Positions 8,662 to 17,391 are shown, counted from the first letter of the stretch. The stretch: DNA of 64,000 bases from Blastococcus aurantiacus (GCF_900102425.1 NZ_FNBT01000003.1:186001-250000); one strand, 5' to 3'. Program-made: numbers and translations. Notes: a model not told the origin generated them from the sequence alone.

Positions 8662-10419
8662 TCAGCGGCGGCTGTAGTCGTGGAACCCGCGACCGGTCTT
8701 GCGGCCGAGGTACCCGGCGGTGACCACGTGCTCCAGGAGCGGCGCCGGGGCGAGCGCCGGGTCGCGGAACTCGGCGTGCAGCTCCTGCTCGATGGCCAGC
8801 GAGACGTCGTTGCCGACGACGTCCAGCAGCTCGAACGGGCCCATCGGGTAGCCCAGGCCCGCCTTCACGGCCGTGTCGATGTCGCCCGCCGGCGCGTAGT
8901 GCGCCGCCAGCATCGACACGGCGTCGTTGAGGTAGGGGAAGAGCAGCGCGTTGACGATGAAGCCGGCCCGGTCGCTGCAGGAGACCGCGGTCTTCTTGAT
9001 CTTCGCCGTGACGGCGTGCACCGTGGCGGCCACGTCGGGAGCGGTGGAGACGGTGGAGACCACCTCGACGAGCTTCATGACCGTCGCGGGGTTGAAGAAG
9101 TGCATGCCCACCACGTCGGCCGGCCGGCCGCTGGCCTGCGCGCACTTGATGACCGGCAGGCTCGAGGTCGTGGTGGCGAGCACCGCACCCGGCTTGGCGA
9201 TCCGGCCGAGGTCGGCGAAGAGCGCCTCCTTGACCGGCAGCGACTCGATCACGGCCTCGACGACCAGGTCGACGTCGCTCAGCGCCTCGACGGAGCTGGC
9301 GCCGGTGACCCGGCCGAGGACCTCGTCGCGGACGGACTGCTCGAGCCGGCCGCGCTCCACCTGCTTGTCCAGCGACTTCGCCAGGGCCTTCTCGACGCCG
9401 GCGACCTTCTCGTCCGAGCGGGCGATGAAGGTGACGTCGTAGCCGGCCTTGGCGACGACCTCGATGATCCCGGTGGCCATCGTGCCCGACCCGACCACGC
9501 CGACGCTCTGCACCGGGCGGGCGCCCTCGGCGGCACCACCGGGGGTCGGGGTGGCGGCGTCGGCGACGACCTCGGCCGAACCGGCCTCGGCGTACGTGTA
9601 GAAGCCGCGGCCGCTCTTGCGGCCCAGCAGACCGGCGGTCCGCATCTGCTTGAGGACGGGGCTGGGCGCGTGCAGCCGCTTGCCCGAGACCGCGTGCAGC
9701 GAGTCGAGGACGTCGTAGGCGGTGTCGACACCGATGAGGTCCAGCACCTGCAGCGGGCCCATGGGGAGGCCGCAGCCGAACCGCATGGCGGCGTCGATGT
9801 CCTCACGGCTGGCGTAGCCGTTCTCGAACATCGAGACCGCGTGGTTGAGGTAGCCGAAGAGCAGGGCGTCGGTGATGAAGCCGGGCTCGTCGCCCACCGT
9901 CACCGCGACCTTGCCCACGCGCTCGACCAGGGCCACCGCGTCCTCGACCACCGACGGGTCGGTGACGGCCGTGCGGGCGACCTGGACCAGCGTCGCCGTC
10001 GGCACGGCGTTGGCGAAGTGCAGACCGAGGACCTTGCTCGGCCGGCCGGTGCCCACAGCGAGCTCGGTGACCGAGAGGCTGGAGGTGTTCGTCGCCAGGA
10101 TGGCGTCCGGTCCGACGATCTTGTCGAGCTGGGCGAAGATCTCCGCCTTGAGCGCCAGGCGCTCGGGGACGGCCTCGATCACCAGCTCCGCGCCGGAGAG
10201 GTCCTCGAGCGACGTGCTGTAGCGGATGCGGCCCAGCGCGGCGTCGTCCGCCTCACCGGCGGCGACCGAGCGCTCGATGGCGGCGCGACCGCGGGCGGCC
10301 GCCTCGTCGTCGACCTCGACGGCCGTGACCGACAGGCCCGCCCGGGCGAATACCTCCGCGATGGCGGCACCAGCGGTGCCCAGCCCCACGATGCCGACCT
10401 CGTTCAATTCCCTGGCCAC
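8662..10419 (-). CDS. tandem 3-hydroxyacyl-CoA dehydrogenase (two complete copies in one chain)
   Basis: The 585-residue chain contains two full 3-hydroxyacyl-CoA dehydrogenases, about residues 5-285 and 305-583. Each has a Rossmann NAD domain and a helical C-terminal domain ending GLLGRKSGRGFYTY or GYLGRKTGRGFHDY. These enzymes reduce acetoacetyl-CoA to 3-hydroxybutyryl-CoA or oxidise 3-hydroxyacyl-CoA. The first half has the glycine loop GLGTAG and an atypical LHFANAVP at the active-site His; the second has GSGTMA and the canonical MHFFNPA. The two halves have therefore diverged in cofactor loop and active-site surround and may differ in substrate. The start GTG at 10419 follows a GGAGGGA site. 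In this neighbourhood it is the natural step before enoyl-CoA hydratase and ccr. Confidence 0.9.
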   Translation of the reverse strand: MARELNEVGIVGLGTAGAAIAEVFARAGLSVTAVEVDDEAAARGRAAIERSVAAGEADDAALGRIRYSTSLEDLSGAELVIEAVPERLALKAEIFAQLDKIVGPDAILATNTSSLSVTELAVGTGRPSKVLGLHFANAVPTATLVQVARTAVTDPSVVEDAVALVERVGKVAVTVGDEPGFITDALLFGYLNHAVSMFENGYASREDIDAAMRFGCGLPMGPLQVLDLIGVDTAYDVLDSLHAVSGKRLHAPSPVLKQMRTAGLLGRKSGRGFYTYAEAGSAEVVADAATPTPGGAAEGARPVQSVGVVGSGTMATGIIEVVAKAGYDVTFIARSDEKVAGVEKALAKSLDKQVERGRLEQSVRDEVLGRVTGASSVEALSDVDLVVEAVIESLPVKEALFADLGRIAKPGAVLATTTSSLPVIKCAQASGRPADVVGMHFFNPATVMKLVEVVSTVSTAPDVAATVHAVTAKIKKTAVSCSDRAGFIVNALLFPYLNDAVSMLAAHYAPAGDIDTAVKAGLGYPMGPFELLDVVGNDVSLAIEQELHAEFRDPALAPAPLLEHVVTAGYLGRKTGRGFHDYSRR

Positions 10420-10482
10420 GCTGCCATCCCTCCACCGTCGGTGATCGCGGGCAGTCTCTCATTACGGTGACCCACGCCTCCC

Positions 10483-10542
10483 CGGCCCCTCTGCAGGGGC
10501 CCGCCGCGAGCTCGCGAGTGGCGGGGGCAGAGGGGTCCTTCC
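10483..10542 (-). repeat. palindromic intergenic element, copy B
   Basis: In element orientation (minus strand) it reads GGAAGGACC, arm CCTCTGC, the core CACTCGCGAGCTCG, GCGGGCCCCTG, matching arm GCAGAGG, GGCC. It begins one base after the nucS stop codon and reads in the same direction as nucS. Confidence 0.85.
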
Positions 10543-10543
10543 G

Positions 10544-11215
10544 CTAGAAGAGGCGCTGGGACGGGTCGTCGGTGCCCTTGAGGACGGCGTAGTCGACGGT
10601 GACGCAGTCGATGCCCCGGTCGGCGGCCAGCACCCGCGCCTGCGGCTTGATCTCCTGCGCGGCGAACACGCCCTTCACCGGAGCCAGCAGCGGGTCGCGG
10701 TTGAGCAGCTCGAGATACCGGGTGAGCTGCTCGACGCCGTCGATCTCACCGCGCCGCTTGATCTCCACGGCGACGGTCGTACCGGTCGCGTCGCGGCAGA
10801 GCAGGTCGACGGGGCCGATCGCGGTGGGGTACTCGCGGCGCACCAACGACCACCCCGCGCCGAAGGTCTCGACGTGCAGGGCCAGCAGGCGCTGCAGCTC
10901 GGCCTCGACGCCGTCCTTCTGCAGGCCCGGGTCCACGCCGAGTTCGTGGGAGTGGTCGTGCTCGACGGCCTCGATGGTGATGACCAGCTGCTCGCCGGCC
11001 TTGTTCGTGACCGTCCAGGTGCCCGAGCCGTCCACGAGCTCGTCCTTCAGCGTGCAGGGCGGCGTCATCCAGTTCAGCGGCTTGTAGGCGCGGTCGTCGG
11101 CGTGGATGGACACCGAGCCGTCGGCCTTGACCAGCAGCAGCCGGGTCGCCATCGGCAGGTGGGCGGTGAGCCGCCCGATGTAATCGACGGAGCAACGGGC
11201 GATGACCAGGCGCAC
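10544..11215 (-). CDS. nucS: mismatch-specific endonuclease NucS/EndoMS
   Basis: NucS cuts both strands at mismatches and provides mismatch repair in Actinobacteria that lack MutS/MutL. The 223-residue product carries the N-terminal DNA-binding part ([31 protein letters not shown]) and a RecB-like nuclease core with PVDLLC and [17 protein letters not shown], containing the catalytic Asp, Glu and Lys. It ends in SQRLF, a terminal motif of the kind that docks on the beta clamp. I chose the GTG at 11215, not one at 11251, for two reasons. It matches the family N-terminus, and a TAGCGT box lies 8 nt upstream of it, inside the longer reading. A palindromic element follows the stop. Confidence 0.93.
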   Translation of the reverse strand: MRLVIARCSVDYIGRLTAHLPMATRLLLVKADGSVSIHADDRAYKPLNWMTPPCTLKDELVDGSGTWTVTNKAGEQLVITIEAVEHDHSHELGVDPGLQKDGVEAELQRLLALHVETFGAGWSLVRREYPTAIGPVDLLCRDATGTTVAVEIKRRGEIDGVEQLTRYLELLNRDPLLAPVKGVFAAQEIKPQARVLAADRGIDCVTVDYAVLKGTDDPSQRLF

Positions 11216-11223
11216 GAGCGTCG

Positions 11224-11229
11224 ACGCTA
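11224..11229 (-). promoter_or_regulatory. -10 box for leaderless nucS
   Basis: The minus-strand hexamer TAGCGT lies 8 nt before the nucS GTG. The short spacing would place the transcript start at or next to the start codon. Confidence 0.5.
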
Positions 11230-11272
11230 CCGGGACCGGGAACGCGCTCACCCACCCCGTCGTCTGGAGGTC

Positions 11273-12169
11273 ATGACGATCGCGCGTGCGTGCCGGGTGG
11301 CGACGACGCTGCTCCTCGTCCTGGGCGTGGCCGCCTGCGCGCAGCGCACGGGCACCGCTGCACCGCCACCGGACGCCGACGCGGACCCGTCGCCGAGGGC
11401 CGAGCTGCCCTCCGACGCCGCGGCGCTGGTACTCCGTGTCGAGCAGACGGGCGGCTTCACGACGCCGGAGGGCCAGGCTGGCCTCCTACCGCTCATCAGC
11501 GCCTACGCCGACGGCCGGGTGCTCCTCCAGGGGCCGGTGGCGGCCATCTATCCCGGGTTCGCCTGGCCCAACCTCCAGGTGCTCGACGTCGGCCCCGACG
11601 GTGTGCGAGCACTCGTGGAGCGGGCGCTCGCCGCCGGCGTCGCCGACCCCGACGACCTGGGCACCCCGCCGCTGGCCGACGTGCCCACCACCCGCTTCAC
11701 GGTGGCGACCGTGGACGCCACGTACGTACGCGAGGCGTACGGCCTGACCGAGACGATCCGCATGCGCGACGGCGGGCTCACCGGGGAGCAGCTGGCCGCC
11801 CGTCGGGAACTCCAGCAGCTGGTCGAGGAGCTCGTCGGCCTCGCCTCGGCGGAGCGTCCGGAGGACGTGCCCGGGTCGTGGACCCCGGACGCGGTCGCAG
11901 TGATCGCCCGCCCGTGGACCGACCGCGAGGACGGTCTCACCCAGCAGCCGCTGCCGTGGCCGGGCCCGACTCTCTCCGGCGACCAGCTGGGGTGGATCCC
12001 CGGCAACACCTGCGTCGTCGCCACCGGCGACCAGGTGCCCGCCCTGATGACGGCGGCCGCGCGGGCGAACGTCCAGACACCGTGGACCACCCCGGACGGC
12101 AACCGGTGGTCGGTGACCTTCCGGCCACTGCTGCCGGACGAGTCGAGCTGCGCCGACCTGCTGCGCTGA
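11273..12169 (+). CDS. putative lipoprotein, unknown function
   Basis: This 298-residue protein has a classical lipoprotein signal: basic start, hydrophobic core and lipobox LGVAAC with Cys at 22. A Pro/Asp-rich linker follows. The mature domain (about residues 45-298) contains Val-rich beta segments, two Cys residues in the last 55 positions (NTCVVATG and SSCADLL) that could form a disulphide, and no catalytic motif that I recognise. The ATG at 11273 follows CTGGAGG at good spacing. It is divergent from nucS with a 57-bp gap and ends at a bidirectional hairpin. Its likely location is the outer face of the membrane. I assign no function. Confidence 0.75.
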   Translation: MTIARACRVATTLLLVLGVAACAQRTGTAAPPPDADADPSPRAELPSDAAALVLRVEQTGGFTTPEGQAGLLPLISAYADGRVLLQGPVAAIYPGFAWPNLQVLDVGPDGVRALVERALAAGVADPDDLGTPPLADVPTTRFTVATVDATYVREAYGLTETIRMRDGGLTGEQLAARRELQQLVEELVGLASAERPEDVPGSWTPDAVAVIARPWTDREDGLTQQPLPWPGPTLSGDQLGWIPGNTCVVATGDQVPALMTAAARANVQTPWTTPDGNRWSVTFRPLLPDESSCADLLR

Positions 12170-12175
12170 GACGCC

Positions 12176-12212
12176 GACGGGCCCGGCCCCTCGAGGAGGG
12201 ACCGGGCCCGTC
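12176..12212. terminator. bidirectional hairpin between convergent genes
   Basis: Arms GACGGGCCCGG (12176-12186) and CCGGGCCCGTC (12202-12212) form an 11-bp perfect stem. It lies 6 nt after the lipoprotein stop and 12 nt beyond the stop of the opposing symporter gene, so it can serve both. Confidence 0.7.
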
Positions 12213-12224
12213 GAGGCCACCGGA

Positions 12225-13583
12225 TCAGACGGCGGCGGGCTGGCGCAGGTCGGCGTCGACGCCGTCCTGCTGCTCGACCGTCGCGAGCGGCTCGACCGAC
12301 GACGTCGAGTTGTAGCGCTCCAGGTCCAGGATGCCCTCGCGCTTGGCGACGATGGTCGGCACCAGCGCCTGGCCGGCCACGTTCACCGCGGTGCGGCCCA
12401 TGTCCAGGATCGGGTCGATGGCCAGCAGCAGGCCGACGCCGGCCAGCGGCAGGCCGAGGGTGGACAGCGTGAGGGTCAGCATGACCACCGCACCCGTGAC
12501 GCCGGCGGTGGCCGCGGAACCGATGACCGACACGAGCGCGATGAGCAGGTAGTCGGTGACGCCGAGGTCCACGCCGAAGAACTGCGCCACGAAGATGGCG
12601 GCCAGTGCCGGGTAGATCGCGGCGCAGCCGTCCATCTTGGTCGTCGCGCCCAGCGGCACGGCGAACGAGGCGTAGTGGCGCGGCACGCCCAGGTTCTGCT
12701 CGGTGACCCGCTCGGTCACCGGCAGGGTGCCGATCGAGGACCGGGAGACGAACGCCAGCTGGATGGCCGGCCAGGCGCCCGCGAAGTACCGCAGCGGTGA
12801 GAGGCCGTGGGCCTTGAGCAGCACCGGGTAGACGACGAACAGCACCAGGGCCAGCCCCGCGTAGACGGCGCCGGCGAAGACACCGAGCGAGCCGAGGGAA
12901 TCCCAGCCGTAGCTGGCGACGGCGTTGCCGATCAGGCCGACGGTGCCGATCGGGGCCAGCAGGATGACCCACCACAGCACCTTCTGGACGATCGCCAGCG
13001 CGGAGCGGGTGAGGTTCAGGAAGGGCTCGGCGGCGGGGCCGACCTTGAGGATCGCGACGCCGATCGCGACGGAGATGACGATCAGCTGCAGCACGTTGAA
13101 CGACAGGCCGATCGAGCCGCCTTCGCCCGCAGAGGCCTGCAGGCCGAGGATGTTGCCGGGGACCAGGCCGGTGAGGAAGTCCCACCACCCGCCGGTCGTG
13201 CCGACGTCCTGGGCGCTTGAGGCGTCCACCGAGCTGTTGCGGCCGGGCTGGGTGAGCAGGCCCAGGCCGATGCCGATCCCGACGGCGATCAGCGCGGTGA
13301 TGGCGAACCACAGCAGCGTCTGGGCGGCCAGCCGGGCGGCGTTGGAGACCTGCTTGAGGTTGGCGATCGAGACGATGACCGCGGTGACGATCAGCGGCGG
13401 GACGAGCGCCTTGAGCAGCGCCACGAAGCTGCTGCCGATGGTCTGGAGGGTGCTGGTCAGCCAGTTGGGCGAGCCGTCGGAGACGGGGCCGATCTCGCGG
13501 GCGACCAGCCCGAGGGCGACGCCCACGACGAGGGCGAGGAGGACCTGGGCCGCGAAGGGCACGCGGCGGAGACGAGCGAGCAC
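12225..13583 (-). CDS. dicarboxylate/amino-acid:cation symporter (DAACS family)
   Basis: This 452-residue inner-membrane transporter is of the GltP/DctA type, which couples uptake of dicarboxylates or acidic amino acids to H+ or Na+. The family hallmarks are present: the helix-hairpin serine motif SRSSIGTLPVTERV, the following TTKMDGCAAIYPAL, and the last re-entrant region LLAIDPILDMGRTAVNVAGQ. About eight membrane segments are visible. A Ser/Gly/Asp-rich loop near residues 120-150 is longer than in many relatives. The start is GTG at 13583. Substrate cannot be read from the sequence; a C4-dicarboxylate would fit the nearby malic enzyme and acyl-CoA genes but this is inference only. It is monocistronic and ends at the shared hairpin. 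Confidence 0.88.
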   Translation of the reverse strand: MLARLRRVPFAAQVLLALVVGVALGLVAREIGPVSDGSPNWLTSTLQTIGSSFVALLKALVPPLIVTAVIVSIANLKQVSNAARLAAQTLLWFAITALIAVGIGIGLGLLTQPGRNSSVDASSAQDVGTTGGWWDFLTGLVPGNILGLQASAGEGGSIGLSFNVLQLIVISVAIGVAILKVGPAAEPFLNLTRSALAIVQKVLWWVILLAPIGTVGLIGNAVASYGWDSLGSLGVFAGAVYAGLALVLFVVYPVLLKAHGLSPLRYFAGAWPAIQLAFVSRSSIGTLPVTERVTEQNLGVPRHYASFAVPLGATTKMDGCAAIYPALAAIFVAQFFGVDLGVTDYLLIALVSVIGSAATAGVTGAVVMLTLTLSTLGLPLAGVGLLLAIDPILDMGRTAVNVAGQALVPTIVAKREGILDLERYNSTSSVEPLATVEQQDGVDADLRQPAAV

Positions 13584-13776
13584 GGGAGGACTACCGATCT
13601 ACGGGAGGAGGGGGGACGACGGGAGCGGTGAGCGTCGACAGCTCGCGGTCGTCGTCCGGCCGTAGTCGAGCGCGCGCCTGCGCGTCAGGCCCCACAGGTT
13701 CTGCACGGGAGGATCAAGGCCCGATCAGCCAGGGGCCATCCCGCCTGTGAGTCGATTCACCTGGGAGGCTGGTGCG

Positions 13777-14529
13777 ATGACCGACGCCGAGCCGGTGACC
13801 CCGACCGCACCGCGCCCGGCCGGGAGGGTGCTGTTCACGCAGGGCTGGCGGGACGTCGCCTTCCTGCACTGGGCCGTCGATCGCGCCCGGGTGGCCCCGC
13901 TCCTCCCGCCGGGCACCCGGCCCGACGAGCACGACGGCGCCACCTACGTGGGCCTCGTCCCCTTCCGGATGCGCCGGATCGGGCTGCTCGGCACCCCCGC
14001 GCTGCCGTGGGTCGGCTCGTTCCTGGAGACCAACGTGCGCCTGTACTCGGTGGACGAGCAGGGGCGCCGCGGGGTCGTCTTCGCCTCGCTGGACGCCGAG
14101 CGGCTGCTCCCCGTGCTCGCCGCCCGCTGGGTCGCCGGGCTGCCGTACCTCTTCGCGCGGATGCGCTGCACGCGTGTCGGCGACGTCGTCACCTACACGT
14201 CCAGCCGGCGGTGGCCGGAACCGCGGGGCACCCGCGGCGACGTCGTCCTGCGGGTCGGCGACCGCCTGGCCGACCCGCCGCCGCTGGCCCGCTTCCTCAC
14301 CGGCCGCTGGGGTCTGCACCAGACCGATCGGCGGGGCCGCACCGCCTACTGGCCGAACGAGCACCCGGAGTGGCCGCTGCACGCCGCCTCGGTCCTCGAG
14401 CTCGACGAGGGCCTGACCACCGCCGCCGGGCTGGCCGTGGACGGACACCCGGACAGCGTGCTGTTCTCCCCGGGCGTCGACGTCCGCTTCGGACCGCGCG
14501 TGCTGGCCCCCGTGCAGGGTCCCGCGTGA
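13777..14529 (+). CDS. DUF2071 (YqjF-like) protein
   Basis: The 250-residue product belongs to the DUF2071/YqjF group: it opens with FTQGWRDVAFLHWAVD, continues with LLPPGTRPDEHDGATYVGLVPFRMR, and has FLETNVRLYSVDEQGRRGVVFASLD. Function of the family is not established; the fold is an acetoacetate-decarboxylase-like beta barrel in known relatives. The ATG at 13777 follows a GGGAGG site. An unusual point is that the last nine codons, encoding LAPVQGPA plus stop, lie within palindromic element copy C, so the C-terminus is encoded by the repeat. Confidence 0.78.
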   Translation: MTDAEPVTPTAPRPAGRVLFTQGWRDVAFLHWAVDRARVAPLLPPGTRPDEHDGATYVGLVPFRMRRIGLLGTPALPWVGSFLETNVRLYSVDEQGRRGVVFASLDAERLLPVLAARWVAGLPYLFARMRCTRVGDVVTYTSSRRWPEPRGTRGDVVLRVGDRLADPPPLARFLTGRWGLHQTDRRGRTAYWPNEHPEWPLHAASVLELDEGLTTAAGLAVDGHPDSVLFSPGVDVRFGPRVLAPVQGPA

Positions 14530-14563
14530 GCGTGCGAGCGGCGGGGGGCACGGGGGTCCGTTT
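14503..14563 (-). repeat. palindromic intergenic element, copy C (overlaps coding end)
   Basis: In element orientation (minus strand) it reads ACGGACC, arm CCCGTGC, the core CGCTCGCACGCTCACG, CGGGACCCTG, matching arm GCACGGG, GGCC. It starts one base after the enoyl-CoA hydratase stop, and its far arm supplies the final codons of the convergent DUF2071 gene. Confidence 0.85.
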
Positions 14564-15334
14564 TCAGTCGGTCCAGACCGGCGGGCGCTTCTCCAGGAAC
14601 GCGGACATCCCCTCGCGGGCACCGTCGAGCTGGCTGGCCGCGGCCATGACCTCGATCGCCGTGGCGTAGGCGTCCCCCTGCGGACGGTCCAGCTGGGCGT
14701 ACATCGTCTGCTTGCCCCAGGCCTTGCTGGCGCGGGAGCCGCGGGTCGCGCGCGAGAGAAGATCGTGGACGGCGGCGTCGAGCTCGGCATCGGGGACCAC
14801 CCGGTTCACCAGGCCCCAGTCCAGGGCGGTCCGGGCGTCTATGACGTCACCGGTCAGGGCCAGCTCCATCGCCCGCTTCCGGCCGACGTTGCGGGCGATC
14901 GCGACCATCGGGGTGTGGCAGAACCAGCCGCCCTTGCCGCCGGGGGCGGCGAAGCCGGCCGACTCGGCCGCGACCGCCAGGTCGCAGGACGCGACGAGCT
15001 GGCAGCCGGCGGCCGTGGCGAGCGCGTGCACGCGGGCGACGACCACCTGCGGCACGTCCTGGATCGCCGACATCAGGTCGGTGCACAGCCGGAGCAGGCT
15101 GCGGACCTCGGTCAGCGGCTTCCCGGCGACGTCGGCGAAGTCGTGCCCGGCGCTGAACACCGGCCCCTCGGCGGCGAGGACGATGCCGGTGGCGTCGGTG
15201 CCTCCGGCCTCCGTGACCGCCGCGAGCAGCTGGGTCAGGTGCTCGCGGGAGAGGGCGTTCCGGCGCGCCGCCCGCACCATCGTGATGCGGACGACGTCGC
15301 CGTCGCGCTCTACCCGGGGTGCGCCGTCAGCCAT
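14564..15334 (-). CDS. enoyl-CoA hydratase/isomerase family protein (ECHDC3-like)
   Basis: The product is a 256-residue crotonase-fold protein with the oxyanion-hole segments SAGHDFADV and HALATAAGCQLVASCD. The region around the second catalytic residue reads GGWFCHTPMVAIARNVG, which resembles the ECHDC3 subgroup more than classical crotonase; the usual catalytic Glu is not obvious there, so hydratase activity is uncertain. In context it could hydrate or form crotonyl-CoA between the double dehydrogenase and ccr. It starts 18 nt after the mutase stop on the same strand, so it may be read from the mutase promoter. A TAGCGT box 6 nt before the ATG suggests its own leaderless promoter as well. 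Confidence 0.82.
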   Translation of the reverse strand: MADGAPRVERDGDVVRITMVRAARRNALSREHLTQLLAAVTEAGGTDATGIVLAAEGPVFSAGHDFADVAGKPLTEVRSLLRLCTDLMSAIQDVPQVVVARVHALATAAGCQLVASCDLAVAAESAGFAAPGGKGGWFCHTPMVAIARNVGRKRAMELALTGDVIDARTALDWGLVNRVVPDAELDAAVHDLLSRATRGSRASKAWGKQTMYAQLDRPQGDAYATAIEVMAAASQLDGAREGMSAFLEKRPPVWTD

Positions 15335-15340
15335 CCTCCG

Positions 15341-15346
15341 ACGCTA
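15341..15346 (-). promoter_or_regulatory. -10 box for leaderless enoyl-CoA hydratase transcript
   Basis: Minus-strand TAGCGT lies 6 nt before the ATG. The intervening CGGAGG could also serve as a ribosome site on the transcript coming from the mutase gene. Confidence 0.45.
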
Positions 15347-15352
15347 GACCGA

Positions 15353-17383
15353 TCAGGCCGGTGCCGGCACCTTCTCGGTGGGGTGGGTGGGGAGTTCATT
15401 CGCCTCGCGGATGACGTCGACGACCGAGCCCATGATCTCGGTCAGCCCGAAGTCCTTGGGCGTGAAGACGCGCGCGACGCCCTGCTCGCGCAGCCGCCGG
15501 GCGTCGCTGTCGGGGATGATCCCGCCCACCACGACCGGGACGTCGTCCAGGCCGGCCTCCTTGAGGCCGCGCAGCACCGCCGGCACCACCTGCAGGTGCG
15601 AACCGGAGAGCACCGACAGGCCGACGACGTGCACGTCCTCCTCGACCGCGGCGGACACGATCTGCGCCGGGGTGAGCCGGATCCCCTGGTAGATGACCTC
15701 GAAGCCGGCGTCCCGGGCGCGGACGGCGATCTGCTCGGCACCGTTGGAGTGCCCGTCCAGGCCCGGCTTGCCGACCAGGAAGCGCAGCCGGCCGCCGAGC
15801 TCGTCGCCGGTCTCCTGCACGCGCCGGCGGATGTCGATCAGGGTGTCGTCGGCCTCACCACCGGCGCTGGCGGAGGCCACGCCCGTCGGCGCCCGGTACT
15901 CGCCGAACACCTCGCGCAACACGCCGGCCCACTCCCCCGTCGTGACGCCGGCGCGGGCGCAGTCGAGGGTGGCGGCCATCAGGTTGACGTCGGTGGCGGC
16001 TGCCGCGCGCAGGGCGTCGAGCGCCTTGTCGGCCGCGGCCTGGTCGCGCTCGGCCCGCCACTTCCGGACGGCCTCCTGAGCGGAGGCCTCCACGGCCTGG
16101 TCCACGACCATGATCGCGGCGTCCAGGTCGGCGGTGAGCGGGTTGGGCTCGGTGGTCTCGAACTTGTTGACGCCGACGACGACGTCCTCACCGCTCTCGA
16201 TCCGCCGCCGACGCTCGGCCAGCGAACCGACCATGGCGCTCTTCATGTAGCCGGACTCGACCGCCGCGACGGCGCCGCCCAGCTCCTCGACGCGGGCCAT
16301 CTCGGCCTTGGCGCCCTCGACCAGTTCGGCGACCTTCTTCTCCACGACGACCGAGCCGGTGAAGAGGTCCTCGTACTCGAGCAGGTCGGTCTCGTAGGCC
16401 AGCACCTGCTGCAGCCGCAGCGACCACTGCTGGTCCCACGGCCGGGGAAGGCCCAGCGCCTCGTTCCAGGCCGGCAGCTGCACCGCGCGGGCGCGGGCGT
16501 CCCGGGAGAGGGTGACGGCGAGCATCTCCAGGACGATGCGCTGGACGTTGTTCTCCGGCTGGGCCTCGGTGAGGCCGAGGGAGTTGACCTGCACGCCGTA
16601 GCGGAAGCGGCGCTGCTTGGCGTCCTCCACGCCGTAGCGCTCCCTCGTCAGCTCGTCCCAGAGCTGCGTGAAGGCGCGCATCTTGCACATCTCCTCGACG
16701 AAGCGGACACCCGCGTTCACGAAGAAGGAGATGCGGGCGACGACCTCGCCGAACTTCTCCTGCGGCACCTGTCCCGAGTCACGCACCGAGTCGAGGACCG
16801 CGATGGCGGTGCTGATCGCGTAGGCGATCTCCTGCTCCGGCGTCGCCCCGGCCTCCTGCAGGTGGTAGCTGCAGATGTTGATCGGGTTCCACTTCGGCAT
16901 GGTCGTCACCGTGTAGGCGACCATGTCGGTGATCAGCCGCATCGAGGGAGCCGGCGGGAAGACGTAGGTCCCCCGCGACAGGTACTCCTTGATGATGTCG
17001 TTCTGCGTCGTGCCCGCCAGCTTGCTGACGTCGTGCCCGTGCTCCTCGGCGACGGCCTGGTAGAGCGCGAGCAGCCACATCGCGGTGGCGTTGATCGTCA
17101 TCGACGTGTTCATCTCGTCGAGCGGGATGCCGTCGAAGAGCGCGCGCATGTCACCGATGTGCGTGACCGGGACGCCTACCTTGCCGACCTCACCGACGGC
17201 GAGCTCGTCGTCGGGGTCGTACCCGGTCTGCGTCGGCAGGTCGAAGGCCACCGAGAGGCCGGTCTGGCCCTTGGCCAGGTTGCGCCGGTACAGCGCGTTG
17301 GACTCGGCCGGCGAGGAGTGGCCGGCGTAGGTGCGCATGACCCAGGGACGGTCACGCTCCTCCGGTGATGACGGGAACGGCAT
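15353..17383 (-). CDS. ecm: B12-dependent ethylmalonyl-CoA mutase-type protein (MeaA family)
   Basis: The 676-residue single-chain acyl-CoA mutase has an N-terminal substrate-binding TIM-barrel domain (RPWVMRTYAGHSS, FDLPTQTGYDPDDELAVGEVG, MNTSMTINATAMW, VEAMCK-like EEMCKMRAF). About residues 510-676 form the cobalamin-binding domain with D-G-H-S-N-G as the DxHxxG motif. Family knowledge: MeaA proteins of actinomycetes and methylotrophs convert (2R)-ethylmalonyl-CoA to methylsuccinyl-CoA. Methylmalonyl-CoA mutases usually have longer large subunits and often a separate small subunit. I favour Ecm because ccr is nearby, but the distinction needs alignment. The ATG at 17383 matches the family start, with TACACT 8 nt upstream. 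The downstream hydratase gene is close enough to be co-transcribed. Confidence 0.88.
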   Translation of the reverse strand: MPFPSSPEERDRPWVMRTYAGHSSPAESNALYRRNLAKGQTGLSVAFDLPTQTGYDPDDELAVGEVGKVGVPVTHIGDMRALFDGIPLDEMNTSMTINATAMWLLALYQAVAEEHGHDVSKLAGTTQNDIIKEYLSRGTYVFPPAPSMRLITDMVAYTVTTMPKWNPINICSYHLQEAGATPEQEIAYAISTAIAVLDSVRDSGQVPQEKFGEVVARISFFVNAGVRFVEEMCKMRAFTQLWDELTRERYGVEDAKQRRFRYGVQVNSLGLTEAQPENNVQRIVLEMLAVTLSRDARARAVQLPAWNEALGLPRPWDQQWSLRLQQVLAYETDLLEYEDLFTGSVVVEKKVAELVEGAKAEMARVEELGGAVAAVESGYMKSAMVGSLAERRRRIESGEDVVVGVNKFETTEPNPLTADLDAAIMVVDQAVEASAQEAVRKWRAERDQAAADKALDALRAAAATDVNLMAATLDCARAGVTTGEWAGVLREVFGEYRAPTGVASASAGGEADDTLIDIRRRVQETGDELGGRLRFLVGKPGLDGHSNGAEQIAVRARDAGFEVIYQGIRLTPAQIVSAAVEEDVHVVGLSVLSGSHLQVVPAVLRGLKEAGLDDVPVVVGGIIPDSDARRLREQGVARVFTPKDFGLTEIMGSVVDVIREANELPTHPTEKVPAPA

Positions 17384-17391
17384 ACCGGCGG

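Noticed and set aside
11216-11251. Longer NucS starting at 11251
   Set aside because: It lies upstream of the TAGCGT box and adds residues absent from the family; the GTG at 11215 fits known NucS N-termini.
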